Made by a program: the position numbers and the translations under genes. From contig NC_064034.1 in NCBI RefSeq assembly GCF_932526225.1, positions 12,226,887 to 12,290,886 of the forward strand: 64,000 nt of DNA, given 5' to 3'. The notes beneath the pieces are model-generated. The model did no database searches. It saw nothing but the letters and a program-made list of their open reading frames with translations, and was not told the origin of the DNA. Source of the DNA: Nematostella vectensis (lineage: Eukaryota; Cnidaria; Anthozoa; Actiniaria; Edwardsiidae). Shown piece after piece: positions 1 to 12,333 of this stretch. The first letter of the stretch is position 1. Each line of letters begins with the position of its first letter.

Positions 1-3000
1 GAAAGCTGTACTGAAAACATCCAATAGACTTCTCAGCGCACTGTCAGGGTGGGAGGGTGGGAAAGGAAAACAGACTATAATATATAGACGCGTTAACTCA
101 AAGTCCGTTCGCTAGCACTAGCTGGAACATAAAAGACAATATCCGGTTACAGTGTAAATAGTACAGTACCAGGTACCAGCCTCACTGCCATAAAAGGAAG
201 CACGAATTAAAGAGTTTAATCTGGTTATCAAAATAGCCCAATTCAAACTCTTCTTTCCAACTATATCATCCCCACGTTATTTTCTCACCCCACCCTACCC
301 TAGTTAATTTTGAGTATCAATGAAAATCAGTATTCTAATACTGCTTTTTAAGCAATAGCATCGCTAGACAATATGCCATTACTGTTATTTTTTTTGCTTT
401 AAAACCATACTTTGTGGATAAATGATTGGCATCAGATTGTAAGCAAATGACCACACCTTTTCTTGGATAAGAGCAGACCGGATCCTAAGGGGATCAGGAC
501 CTCGTTTTACCGAACAATTTCCAACTCTCCCCCTCCGATCCCGTCTTTCCAGTCGCTATTTGCGCAAATCTCGTTTCCATTTTCGGAAAGCTAAAATCAC
601 GTTCTCAGGAACCCAACAAGCCTTTTCCCGGCCTAAAGGCAACTCCCGTCTCATTATACCCATTCAGGACCCTTATGAAATTCTGTTGTTATAACTGCGC
701 TATGCCGACCACAGGACCCTGATACATTGGGTGTTACGTTATGTAACCTTCCCCCCTCGAATATAGTAGTGTTATTATGAAACTACAAGACCCCTATTTC
801 TCTTTTCCTTAGCACCCTTCAACTACGTTTCTTGCACTGGTCAAAACTGTGAAATTACATGATTGGTAGGGGCACCGTATCGCTTTTTATCCGCGTACGA
901 GCATGTGCGAGCACCAAAAAAAAAAATGTGGAACCAGAATTTTTATGCATGCAAGCACTTGGTGATATCGCAAGCATAAGACACTGCCTTTTAAATGAAA
1001 GCACGTTTGGTCGGGGTATATTATTCAGGGGGTATTTTGATTATCTGTTCTAAAAGGGAAATGGCTGGATAAGCAAAGTTATACAGTTGCCGATTTTTTG
1101 GGGAAAAGGAGTTCCCCACACCCCCTCACGTCCGGCCAATAGAAGCCAGGAAACCTACCGGACATGTCCATCGGATGTGGAAGTAGACGCTAAATAATAA
1201 AATAATAATGTCTAAATCAAGCGGATGCGGATTGAATACAATCAGAGAATTGCTTCATCCGGGAGAGTTTTTAATGTAAAATACTCTGTTGATTCGCCTT
1301 CCGTATATTGTGGTCTTTATAAGGGATACATGAGTTTTTGTTTATTTTCTACATGATTCTCTTTTTAATTTCCGTAAAACAGGGAAAAAACGATTCAGAG
1401 ATTCAACTCTTGAAGGGTATATATACAGCTTTTCCCCCTGACCCTGACTTATAGCCGGGGCTTTATTATTTTTGGATTTTTCATTTTGTATCTAACAACG
1501 AAACAGTTATACAACATGGCCCGTGGCAAAGCTGCAACATGTATACAGGACACGAAATCCTGAGGGGGGGTGGGGGGGGGGACGGGGGCAATAAGCAGAG
1601 GCATTCTGTATGTGTACAAGGAATAGAAATACTTCATAGAGAAATTTGTTGGTGGTACAAATAATAAAACATCAACATCCACATCTTGAAAACTGGGGTG
1701 GGGGGGGAGGGGAGGGGGTGGTTGTTTCACGCAAACAACTGGGGGCTGCAGCGTTTACCTTTTCAGGACATCTATGTTTTTGTATCGTTTGCGCCATTTA
1801 ATTCCACATTTTGTCAATAAAAAGGATATACAAAAAAAAAGGTATTGGATATAAACAAATAAAAACTAAACTTAATATTGCGACAGTCTCTTCCACTCAC
1901 ACTCGCTTTATCTACCGGAACCTCAAGGACGTACCATCTATACGGCACTGTTCCAAGGTGGAGCTAGCTTGATCGGGTTACAGTCACGTTTCACATACAT
2001 ATAATATAGGACCTGTGAAGCCAAACAAGGCCAAAAAGCTGCGAAACGAGACAAAAACAAAACACTCATAGTTTACACCTTAAAACTTGGAATTTTCATC
2101 ATATAGAATAGCTTTACCAACTAAATATAGAAGTTTACGCACCGAATAATCACGGTATGATTCATAACAAAACTATTTTGTTATCATATTTTGTTATCAT
2201 AACAACATTATTTTGTTAACAATGAGGGGCAATTATGTTTTTTTTCTGTAGATAAACCGACCCCTGAAAAAAATAAGATTTACCTTAATTCGTCTACTCG
2301 TAAATGCCTAACAATTCCTGTGAACAATTTATTAATTGAGGATACTCTTTAGATGCGGTCCTTTTCAATCTTATCACAATTTGTCTTATTAGGAAACGCT
2401 TCTTATTCTGATAAAACGCAAAATAGTTTTTTGTTCAACTTCAGTATCTATCATCATTAGTAATCAATAAAGTATTTTGTTTACAATGTTGTATATATGT
2501 ATGACATTTTGCAAGTATCTCTTTCAAGTTTTGGTCATTTTTACTCAGTGCTTATTGGGGGCAGAAATCTGTTGTTTGTATCGACGCAAATAGTGACGCA
2601 GTTTCCGATCGTCGTCTTGGCCTCTTGACCTTCAAGAGGTAATAGAATAACTAAAGGTCTCGCTACATCACGTACGGGCGATCCGTAAACGAATGTAAAA
2701 ATCTCTCGCGCTTTTTGTACGCAAATGTGTGTATCTTATAAGATGATGAAATCATTACCTTCGTTTTATAATCCCTTTAGATCCTAGAAAATAATAAGAA
2801 ACCTTTTTATCCGAGCCGTATTGCGAATATCCGAATGCTGTTTTGTTACGAAAACATATTGAGCGACGCGACCGGCTGTTTACTCGGGTGAATGACTCCT
2901 AAAGTGCATTTCTTCCGGCCTGTTTGGATCACAATTTGTGGGTATTTTTAGTACTATAGCTAATTCTATATAGCTCAGCAAACGGTTATTATACAGTTCT

Positions 3001-3450
3001 AGCTATTAGAAATACTGACAAGCAAACCAAGTATGGTAAAGCGTGCAAATCGTCACATAGCAGTGAAGTTATTTCTATCGCACTAGTCGCTTGTTGATGA
3101 CGTGACACTTGAGTTGATAGATATTTTTTGTCACGTTGGTTGTAGGCCACGTATGCATTGGAATTCTCTAAAAGGTTTTACCCTAATTATAAGCAGTTGT
3201 ACAGAAAACATTTAGGGTCCAATTTGCAAGTAGCTAGCAGGAGTCTTTGTGTTTGTATTTCACAATTCGATTGCTGCCTACGCATGGCATGTGTTGACAT
3301 CTACGTCACGATTTCCCGCCAGACTAAGTAGTTTAAAAGTAAGGCAAAGTGTAATGACGTGCGTGGGAGATATGCATACAAATTGCTAGCCTGGAAGTCA
3401 AGCCACCTCCCATATTAGCGTTCTTGCTTCCGTAGACCCTTCAGGATCGG
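1..3450. other. Upstream intergenic region, no gene seen
   Basis: I see no supported coding exon in this stretch. Open frames are short and unlike any family I recognise. Around 1563-1720 there are G-runs that create a meaningless proline-rich frame on the minus strand. The last few hundred bases carry an octamer-like ATGCATA near 3371 and CRE-like TGACGT cores, and probably belong to the promoter of the ETS gene that follows. Confidence 0.5.
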
Positions 3451-3458
3451 TATATAAG
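3451..3458 (+). promoter_or_regulatory. TATA box of the first ETS gene
   Basis: TATATAAG stands about 110 bases before the ATG at 3561. A start site about 30 bases downstream falls in a TCAGACT initiator-like context near 3477-3481. No ATG intervenes before 3561. Confidence 0.6.
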
Positions 3459-3560
3459 GCTCGGATGGTTCATTCAGACTAGACCAAACTAGAACTCGAC
3501 GCCTACAAAGCAACTTTCCTGCTAGCAAAATCGGGGTTGTTTACTTCCGTTCTCTAAGCT

Positions 3561-5507
3561 ATGGAAACAATGGACAGAACTCCTAGCAGAGGTTAGTAGC
3601 ATTTAGAGACCTCGACTATGTTTGGCACCCTTGATATTCATATTTTCATAAATAAATGCAATGTAATTTGCGCTTTAAATTAACGAAGATTTGTGTTGCG
3701 TTTTCGTTAGAAGTCACGCTATCAAAAACTCCAAAGACACATAAATTTGAAAACCAAAATTCTTTGAAATTAAACTTTATAACGTAATTTTAATGGGAAA
3801 AGAATTTTACTTTGCGAAATATTGTCATGTTAGCTGTTAAATGTATGGAGAGACATAAGGACTAATTATTTACGCTACACACTGGGGTTCTAGTCTGCCG
3901 TATGCGATGACCTTACCGCTGATACACTTATAAACACGGTAAATGAATACCTCAATTTTAACTGTCTTTAGACGGATAGGCAGAATTCTATGACAAATAG
4001 ACCAGTCAATTTCGCATGATTTTAATAGAATCTTTGGGAAACATTGACCTTGAGCCGCACCCGTCAATCGGAAGTATTCATTATATCTCACATCCGGAAC
4101 TAGTATAAGTCACGTCAAAATATACTTCGAATATGGCAGCCGGAGAAGGGTGCTTAGGCCCTAAAAGGCTACATTAGGCTTCGCAAACCAGATCATTGGT
4201 AGTAGAGAAACAGGATATAAAAAGGGTTAGTAGAAAAGAATTGATACATTATGTTATGACTAGACATAGTCACTTCCCTTTCTGCTTGGATTGCACCCCC
4301 ACCTGAAGAGAATGGATTCTATAGCCCACGCATTTAATAGGGCACTGTGCAGTGGCGGCAACACGCAGCGTCGTAAAACTAAAATACAAAAAACAACTCT
4401 AAAAAACTATGACTCTAAAAGATTATCGTAACAGGTAACAGTGCAGGTTACGATAAATAGGAATTAATAAGGAGATAAAACCTTTAATTTTCTCATCTGA
4501 TTTCTATTACAATTTAGTTAAACAAGAATTTAGATGCGCTGAAAACCCAGACTCTCCGCAGACAATGGACAGCGAAAAGCGGCCAAGATACAAGAACACT
4601 ATTCACTTATGGGAGTTTCTACTAGAACTACTAGCTGACGAGCGATATAGTTCACTGATCGCTTGGAGTAGGAAGGAATACGGCGAATTCAAACTGAAGA
4701 ATCAAGAAGAAGTTGCTAAGCGGTGGGGAATTCTAAAGCATAGGGCAGGGATGAACTATGAGAAATTGAGCCGCGCAATCCGTTACTATTACCAGCAGGG
4801 AATCATAAAAAAGGTCTGTAAGGAAAAAAATGCATGAACGTTGAACCTTGAATCAAATATTTATATAGAAATATATCTCTCCAAATAAAATCCCTTTCCG
4901 GTTCTTTCATTTCCCTTCCTTTTGAACCCATTCCAGGTCTAATTGTGGAACCCCAATCTCAGGGGCTCATAAGCATACTTCAATGCAGCTTCTTAACCCC
5001 ATTGAGATAAACACCTCGTTATAGAACATTCCGTTAGAGTCCTAACAAAGTTCCAATGTAATTCTTAAATATAGGTGCTGAGTGTTTTCTCTCTGTTATT
5101 TCTCTCTGCTAAAGGTTCCAGGCCAAAGACTTGTTTACAAGTTTGGTAAGCTCCCATATGAATTCAAGCCACGAAATATGAAATTCCAAGTAGATGCCGA
5201 AGAACCTAAAGAAAAATCCCCAACAAAACCCTCCTTCAGACACCCTGTGACAGAGTCAGCATTCTTGTCTCTTACGTCACTAACTCCACCGCCAGAGACT
5301 GGGTACCAGTTTGGTCTCCCTTCACCGGTTGCACGACCTGTTTGCACATGTTATGATTGTATAAACACGTGCATAGCACGGACTGTTCACGTGGCTAGTC
5401 CCCTTATCTACCCGACTTCAGGAACTGTATTCTCGTATGCACCATTGCCCGTTAAAAGCATAAGACGATCTATACCGGTGTCTGTTATAACAAGCACAAA
5501 GTCCTGA
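3561..5507 (+). CDS. Small ETS-domain transcription factor (three exons)
   Basis: This is a sequence-specific nuclear DNA-binding protein of the ETS family. The exons are 3561-3591, 4551-4813 and 5115-5507, giving 228 residues. Intron 1 is phase 1 (CAGAG|gttagt to cccag|AC). Intron 2 is phase 0 and cuts the ETS domain between KK and [10 protein letters not shown], where the reading frame rejoins the family consensus exactly. The ETS domain covers about residues 28-113, starting [10 protein letters not shown]. The recognition helix MNYEKLSRAIRYYY (from residue 78) keeps both DNA-contacting arginines, at 85 and 88. The remaining 115 residues are Ser/Thr/Pro-rich with a few cysteines; no Pointed domain is present. 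A later in-frame ATG at 4565 could start a shorter form. AATAAA lies at 5878. The domain resembles the ELK/ELF/ERF type, but I cannot assign orthology. Confidence 0.88.
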
Positions 5508-7149
5508 CAAAACGCCACCTTTGTCAATGTGTGATTTTCTATAATTATAAAAATTCATTGTAAAAAATTCATTGTGGTAAAAGTTCTATGGGTCTCAAGT
5601 TCATAAAGACAAAAGAAAAAAATCAATCCGGCTTTTACGTCTAAGTTGAGGCCCTTTATTAAGTGTCTCTCATTTTGCATGCATATCCTTGTCATACGCA
5701 AAATATAGGAAAACACGAATTTTGAAAGAAGTTGTAAAATAACATAATTTTTTAAAACTATTCTTTTACTCAAAGAATTATAGTAGGAAAAGTGCACAAT
5801 ATGTTTAAAAGATATTGGTTTCTATGAAACATAAGAAAACGGATGCAGCATTTGTATATTCTGCAAATTAAATGATGAATAAAACTCGAAATGAAAGTTT
5901 TACAAGAAGCTTGACTTGATATAGCCCAAAAATGGAGGAAGGGATGGGGCTTTTAGCTTTTATTGATGCACCTTGAGCCTAGAGCTATAACTCCTAGTAC
6001 AATACAAGTTTCGGGTAGTGGTCTATGTTTGAAAAGAGGAGTTTGAAGCCTTGGAAGGTCGCCGTGTTCGGTTTTTTTTTTTTTAGCGGAAATTAAGAGG
6101 TAATTGAGGGGGCCGTGGTAGAAAGACTCCTCAGTAATATGCCTGTGAGGCTAAGCACACCATTTGGAAATTAAGTAACATATGAACCATAGATTATAGC
6201 CTGTGTCGAAAAGCCACAGTCAGTTACAACGGCTTATTTTGCAATTAGACAAGAGTTTGAATTTAATGAAGAGGACATTGCTAACTTAGAATATTTTTTA
6301 ATGCCTTGAAAACAGGAAATGTGATTTTTTGTTAACCTTGACACTTTCGAGAATTTTCTATCGTTGTATGACACACCTATCCAGATATCGAATACACGCT
6401 CTTAAATGGAGATTGAAGTCTGCTTTAACCACAAAAGAGCAAAATAGGACCCAAAGAGCTGTTTGTTTGTTTTAACAGTGAAATAGGCCTTCTTTTTATG
6501 ATAGCTTTTGGTCATATCACTAAGATTTAATGGGATTAGCGGTGCGCTATTATGCGCTTCTAAATGTCGATTAATCTCATTCGAATAAATATAATGTAAA
6601 TTATATCTTAACATTCGTTGCTGCAGTTTAATACAGGTCTGATTAGAAATGGATCAACAGTGTTGGTCTACGAAACATACCTGCAGCAACCAATGTATGT
6701 ACACATTGTCTGATTCAAGCGTAATTGTGCTAGTACAGCTCCTCTCACGTTGAACACAGTTTTGGATCCCGGTGAAAAATCTCTCTCTATACATGAATTA
6801 TTTGCGTTAGAACCTTCCCTGCAAGAACTAAGACAAACTTAATATTTCTATCACCACTTTCTGACCCCCGCCCCCTGGAACAACAAAACCAATCTTCTGG
6901 ACCGACAGGTACACGTTGCTCCCTCGGGGGCTGTCCTTGCGAGTTCAGCGGTGCTTCCGATTCATAGCTCAGATATCCAGGAACAGCATTGTCCGGATGT
7001 TTCATGGATTTATTTGTCTAACAGGAGAGACGAGGGGGCGGTTTACCGGAAGTGGTTAGCCCCTTCACCCCCAATTCTGGAGTCAGGAAACAGCATTTTT
7101 ATCCTGAACCATCTGCATTTACTAAATATCACTGTAAATTAGAGTAAGG

Positions 7150-7285
<136 letters not shown>

Positions 7286-7668
7286 TCCTTGTCAAAATGT
7301 CAAGCTTGATGTGCCAAAATCATGGTAGTGTTTGTTATGACCTCAAGAGTTTCCTCTCATAGATTCTGGCTAGGTTGCAATTTATTAGAGAGGTAAGCCA
7401 AATATATTGTTCCCGTTACAGTGTGTCCACTTTCAAAAAGGAGTCCAAAACTATTTTTAAGGTTTTTATGGGGTTCGAAACGAGCGATTTAGAATTTTCC
7501 GATCTCAACCTTTTTTTCTTTTATGAAAGGGAACATTGGTTAGTTTAGAAATAGAGCTCAAACCGCGTAACAAAAGCACCGTATACCACTACTAGCAAAC
7601 AATAGCCGACGATTTGAAGCGATTCTATTGACATTTACAGCAAAATTGATGTGCAAAATCAGCCCTTT

Positions 7669-7779
7669 CATCCTTGGGGACCCAGGGCGTTTCGGAGATC
7701 GGGCACACAGGGAGCGCGGCACGAGAAAGAACGCTCCCTGTGTGCCCGATCTCCGCGACGCCCTGGGTCCCCGAGGATG
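7669..7779. mobile_element. Foldback transposon with 9-bp target duplication
   Basis: The element is almost all inverted repeat. About 48 bases from CATCCTTGGGGACCCAGGGC return as the reverse complement ending GGGTCCCCGAGGATG, around a short loop. Both flanks read CAGCCCTTT (7660-7668 and 7780-7788), an exact 9-bp target-site duplication. Nine-base duplications are typical of Mutator-like elements. It has no coding capacity, so it would depend on transposase from elsewhere. Similar CCCAGGGCG ends recur at 31.2 kb and 32.8 kb. Confidence 0.85.
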
Positions 7780-8519
7780 CAGCCCTTTGTGACCTTGGTA
7801 AGCTACTTGCCTTGGGCTTCCTGTTGTGGTTGTGGGTTATACGTTAAACAAAAACAGGAACAACACTTAAACAAAAGCCTTTTTAAAGAAAAAAAAAAAC
7901 AACAAGAAGAAGAAAAAAAATCGAGTAAGAGGAAGAAAGAAATCGAGAATAGAAGAGAAAGAGAAGACTAAAAAAATGACATTTCCGGATTTGCGCACGC
8001 ATTTTTGGTTCGTAGATAGACCGCTGTACCGCATATCAACGCATTTACGAGCTGCAAGAACGCGAAAAGTTAATCTCTACAAAAATAAAAGCCTGCCTGC
8101 CCTCTGAAACTGACCGGATGCCGAATAGAAGATCAGTAGAACTGATTTCAAGAGCACACGAGAACACATGTATGTGCAAAGAAAGCGAAGACCAGAATTC
8201 GGCATCTTCTTTCCTCTCGAGGCGTGCTACCAAACCGCCATCTTGCATGCATTGTCTTGAAGAAGCCAGCGGAATGTGTAAGTAGAGTATAACTTTTGAA
8301 AGTATTTCAAGATGAAGACATCTCGATCTGGGAATTCTTCTTATCGGTAGTTGGTCTCGTTTCATTGTTTGTAAATTTGTGGTTTGTAAGCATGTACATT
8401 ACAGCCCTTGTAGTGAATGAAGTGCAGTAAAATTTAATAAGACATCCATGGCTAGTGGCTACTTTGTAGATTTCGGATCTAATTTATCCCTTTAAAATTT
8501 GCAGCCCAAAGATGTGAGA

Positions 8520-8572
8520 GGGGTGTTGGAAGGGAAGGGTGGAGAGGGGGGAGGGGGGAGGGGGGGGGGGGT
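8520..8572 (+). repeat. G-rich low-complexity tract
   Basis: Runs of G with scattered A and T form an uninterrupted purine-rich stretch just left of the 72-bp minisatellite. It has G-quadruplex potential on the plus strand. Confidence 0.7.
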
Positions 8573-8649
8573 AAACACTATGTGCCTTTGTATTATCTAG
8601 AACCCTTTAGTACTTTTGTTATCATTGTTCATGTTACCCACGCAACTGC

Positions 8650-9250
8650 CTAGTCTGTGTGTTACATAGAACGTTAGTACGCTTGTTTCAATTGTTCATG
8701 TTACCCACGCCACTAGTGTGCCTAGTCTGTGTTTTACATAGAACGTTAGTACGCTTGTTACCGTTGTTCATGTTACCCACGCCACTAGTGTGCCTAGTCT
8801 GTGTTTTACATAGAACGTTAGTACGCTTGTTTCCATTGTTCATGTTACCCACGCCACTAGTGTGCCTAGTCTGTGTGTTATCTAGAACGTTAGTACGCTT
8901 GTTTCCATTGTTCATGTTACCCACGCCACTAGTGTGTCTAGTCTGTGTGTTATCTAGAACCTTAGTACGCTTGTTACCGTTGTTCATGTTACCCACGCCA
9001 CTAGTGTGCCTAGTCTGTGTGTTACATAGAACCGTAGTACGCTTGTTACCGTTGTTCATGTTACCCACGCCACTAGTGTGCCTAGTCTGTGTGTTACATA
9101 GAACCTTAGTACGCTTGTTACTGTTGTTCATGTTACCCACGCCACTAGTGTGCCTAGTCTGTGTGTTATCTTAAACCTTAGTACGCTTGTTACCGTTGTT
9201 CATGTTACCTACGCCACTAGTGTTTCAAGTCTGTGTGTTATCTAGAACCT
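8650..9250. repeat. 72-bp minisatellite, about eight copies
   Basis: Units contain the block CCACGCCACTAGTGTGCCTA and repeat every 72 bases. Because 72 is a multiple of three, both strands stay open for 150-171 codons, but the peptides are pure repeat and I do not call them genes. Unlike most arrays further right, no adjacent exon was found to explain its origin. Confidence 0.92.
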
Positions 9251-9719
9251 CAGTATGTGCTTTGATTTATAGCGGAACTGCCAGCTACTATTTTCTGAGC
9301 GCCTGCTACTTTTTTCAAAAAAGTTGATTATTGTTTTATTTGAACTTATAACTTATAACTATCCCCTACTTATCAATTTAATATTTCGAAACACCCTCAG
9401 CTTGTGGTGTTAAGATTCAATGAGATCAAAAACACATACTTTATATGACTTGCCTCTGTTTTTATTGGTCTTTTTCTTACTCTCTCACTTGATGGTCTAT
9501 TTTCTTAGCCTTCTGAGAATTTTATTGATCACAGAAAATGCAAAATATATTTATAAAGTATATGCTGTTAAAAGTTTTGATCTAATAATAAAAATATGTA
9601 AGCTGTGCTCAAACATCTAAAGGCCTTTATTACATGATTGACACGGTTTCCATTGTTTTCTGTAGGGCATTATTTCACGTACAAACCTCATTGATAGGCA
9701 AGTTGTAAGAGCCCGGGGA

Positions 9720-9869
9720 GGGTTTTGATATTCAGCAGGGAAGAGCGGGGCTGAGGAATTGAATTAGATTGCTAGGAAGCTTAGGAAGCTCGTATACATC
9801 CCTTGCATTTATAATGAGCAATTAAATCAATTCACTACCTGCACTCTTCAATGCTGAATATCAAAACCC
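9720..9869. mobile_element. Short inverted-repeat element (MITE-like)
   Basis: The 18-base end GGGTTTTGATATTCAGCA at 9720-9737 is repeated in reverse complement at 9852-9869. The 150-bp interior is A+T-rich and noncoding. I could not identify a convincing target duplication. Confidence 0.7.
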
Positions 9870-10332
9870 AACCATATGGCACTTATCTTTACAATTTTCC
9901 AAAATCTATTGGACCATAAACATGACAAACTTCAACTATTAATTTCTTACATTTGCAGGTCTTTTTAGGGGTTTATTGCCACTTTTGCCCTCACTCTTTA
10001 GGACTTTATCAACCTTTCAAAGATCCTCTCTCATTACTTTATCAACCCTACAACCAAACACCTACTATTGAAACTTACGAAACTCCGATCTTGCCGCCAC
10101 AGCTCTGGTTCTAATTCCTCTCTTCTGCCCACTCTTGCCAGGTACGAACAGCCCACATCGTGTTGGGTTTTTGTGTTCTACGGAATCCTGTCGTGCTTTC
10201 TCTTCTCAATTTCTTCTTCACTTAGAATCGTAATATAACGGCTTGTTGTTCCAAGGATTGTTCCAACAAGATCAAAATCCGGAAGAAACTGTTCGGCTTG
10301 CGAAAACGTATTCTTTGTCAGTTGGAAAAGCA

Positions 10333-10654
10333 GGCACGTACCCAGGGTTTTTCTTGGGGGGTGCGAAATCTGACAAAGTGGACCTTATTCTTCCTGGGGG
10401 GGGGGGGGGGGGAGGGGGTTCTCTGATAAAAATGCGACCATCCCCGAAAGAACAAAGAGGGATTGTTATTTATGCCTTTGCAGTATCTCCACGGGACGTT
10501 TATTGTAAGATTTGGCTACATACAGAGTGATCTAGCTTATGCTTTATAATTTTGTCTACAAATAGCCTGCCTATTGAGAACCGAATGTGGACTTTCAGCT
10601 GTTGTGGGGGGGGGGGTGCGTTTGCACCCCCTGCACCCCCCCTGGGTACGGGCC
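10333..10654. mobile_element. MITE with CACGTACCCAGGG-type ends
   Basis: The left end GGCACGTACCCAGGG matches the reverse complement of the right end (CCCTGGGTACGGGCC) with one mismatch. The ends are flanked by G-runs (10397-10413 and 10605-10617). GAAAAG lies on both sides, which may be part of a target duplication. The interior has no transposase. Confidence 0.65.
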
Positions 10655-12333
10655 AGAAAAGGTGCAACACATCTCATTCAAACGCTTGTGAAATGTCATA
10701 AACTGGCCGCGAAGGGAATATTTGGTACAATTAAGATACCAAGGCCTTTCTTTGTTTTCAAGGATGATATAGTTTTCGTGACTATTTAGCACATACTGAT
10801 GTGGTTGATCGTTAATAGTTTTCCATTTTGGTTGCCGTAGAAATTGCAGAAATAACTTTTCGATATATATGCTAATGCCGCTTGAATCCTCCACACCACT
10901 CTTTATTCAATCAGGGTTCAATTTCAAAGATAAAGATTCTGAAAAACATTTTTGCGTGGAAACCTTTGTCAATCTGTAATAAATCAGTTAATTAGCTCGA
11001 GCCTTCGGCAATAAGCTTATACATCATGTATATCACTAATTGCCTCGGCTCTCGGTAATTAACTCTTACATTGTTGTGCTAGACATCTTCTATAACTCTA
11101 ACATACAAAGACAATTTTTAAGCATGTTATTGCTGGTGGTGGTCTTAAAACTTTTGGCCACCTGAAAGAAGGGCCTGAACAAAATGGCCCCTTTAAGGGT
11201 GGCTCTGAATTTGTTATGAGTCCTACCTTTCAGCTTTATTTAACTGATATAAACTGAGTCTGTAGTACAAATACAAATTAATTTAGGCAAAAAGATAAAT
11301 GTGTTTGACACTCACTTATCTTTATATAATACAGATTACTTCCAAATTTACAATTCTTGTGTATAGTACATAGCTGGATTTACTGATACAATGTATTATT
11401 TACCAGGAACAAAGAGACAAAAAACATTATTGATAGTCAAATGTCAGATTCCGGAATGATAATGAATGATAATGTTATTTTCAAGATAAAGATAGGCATG
11501 CTGAGGGAGTAGGGGCGGGGCAGGGGTGGGCTTAGGGGCTTTTAAAGGGGTTACCAAAAAAATGTTATATCCTGAGTCAAAATCTTCTCTCCCCCCTCCA
11601 AGCCATTTGATGAACCCTTCATTATATGAAAAATTCACAATTCATTAATGTGAGAACAGCTAAAATCTTTAAGGAGCTCTTATTTTTCATGAGTATTATG
11701 GTTTACAAGTTTGATTTTTTTCAGAAAAAGGTTTTGTGTTATTTTTTATATACTTGGAAAAATGTACATGTAATTTAGCTCACACAAACTAAGGACAATA
11801 CAAACAAATCATAATTGTGTGGAAACAATGTTTGATCCTCTGATTTTAAAAGTCATCTGTACGCCATGAGAACTACTCCCCTGAAAGATAAATATACTAT
11901 ATATAAGTATTGAGTTTTGTTTGGAAACTTCCTAAATCCTTCATTGAAACTCCTAGATCTAGTAGGCTGTGCATTTAGTGCAATTTAACGCAGCTTTCTG
12001 TGTAAAATGTAGTTAAAACAAGCACATCTTTTCATGTTTTTGATCCATTATACAGTGAAACAGTGTACAAGCATGAAACAAAAAATACTTTAAGGACTAA
12101 TAATATAGTTTGTAATGGTTCCCAAGCACACCTACGTGGTCTGGGCTCAAAGTAAGTTAACTTGGCCATTAGGGAGCAATCCCCTATTATTACGAACAGC
12201 ACCTAGGTTCTTTAACATCTCCTTTACAGCGTGAGCAGATAAAGTTTAAGGTGCCTCTATAGATATTAACAATTACCAGCTCCATTAATTGTGCACAGCT
12301 TTAACATGGTGCGTGCTTACCGCAAAAGCAAAT

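Noticed and set aside
6787-7005. Minus-strand 72-codon frame of fairly protein-like composition
   Set aside because: No homology recognised and no consistent exon boundaries; kept as intergenic.
8659-9174. Leucine-rich 171-codon frame with membrane-like composition, and its 150-codon antisense partner
   Set aside because: Both are translations of the 72-bp minisatellite; no flanking coding sequence supports either.
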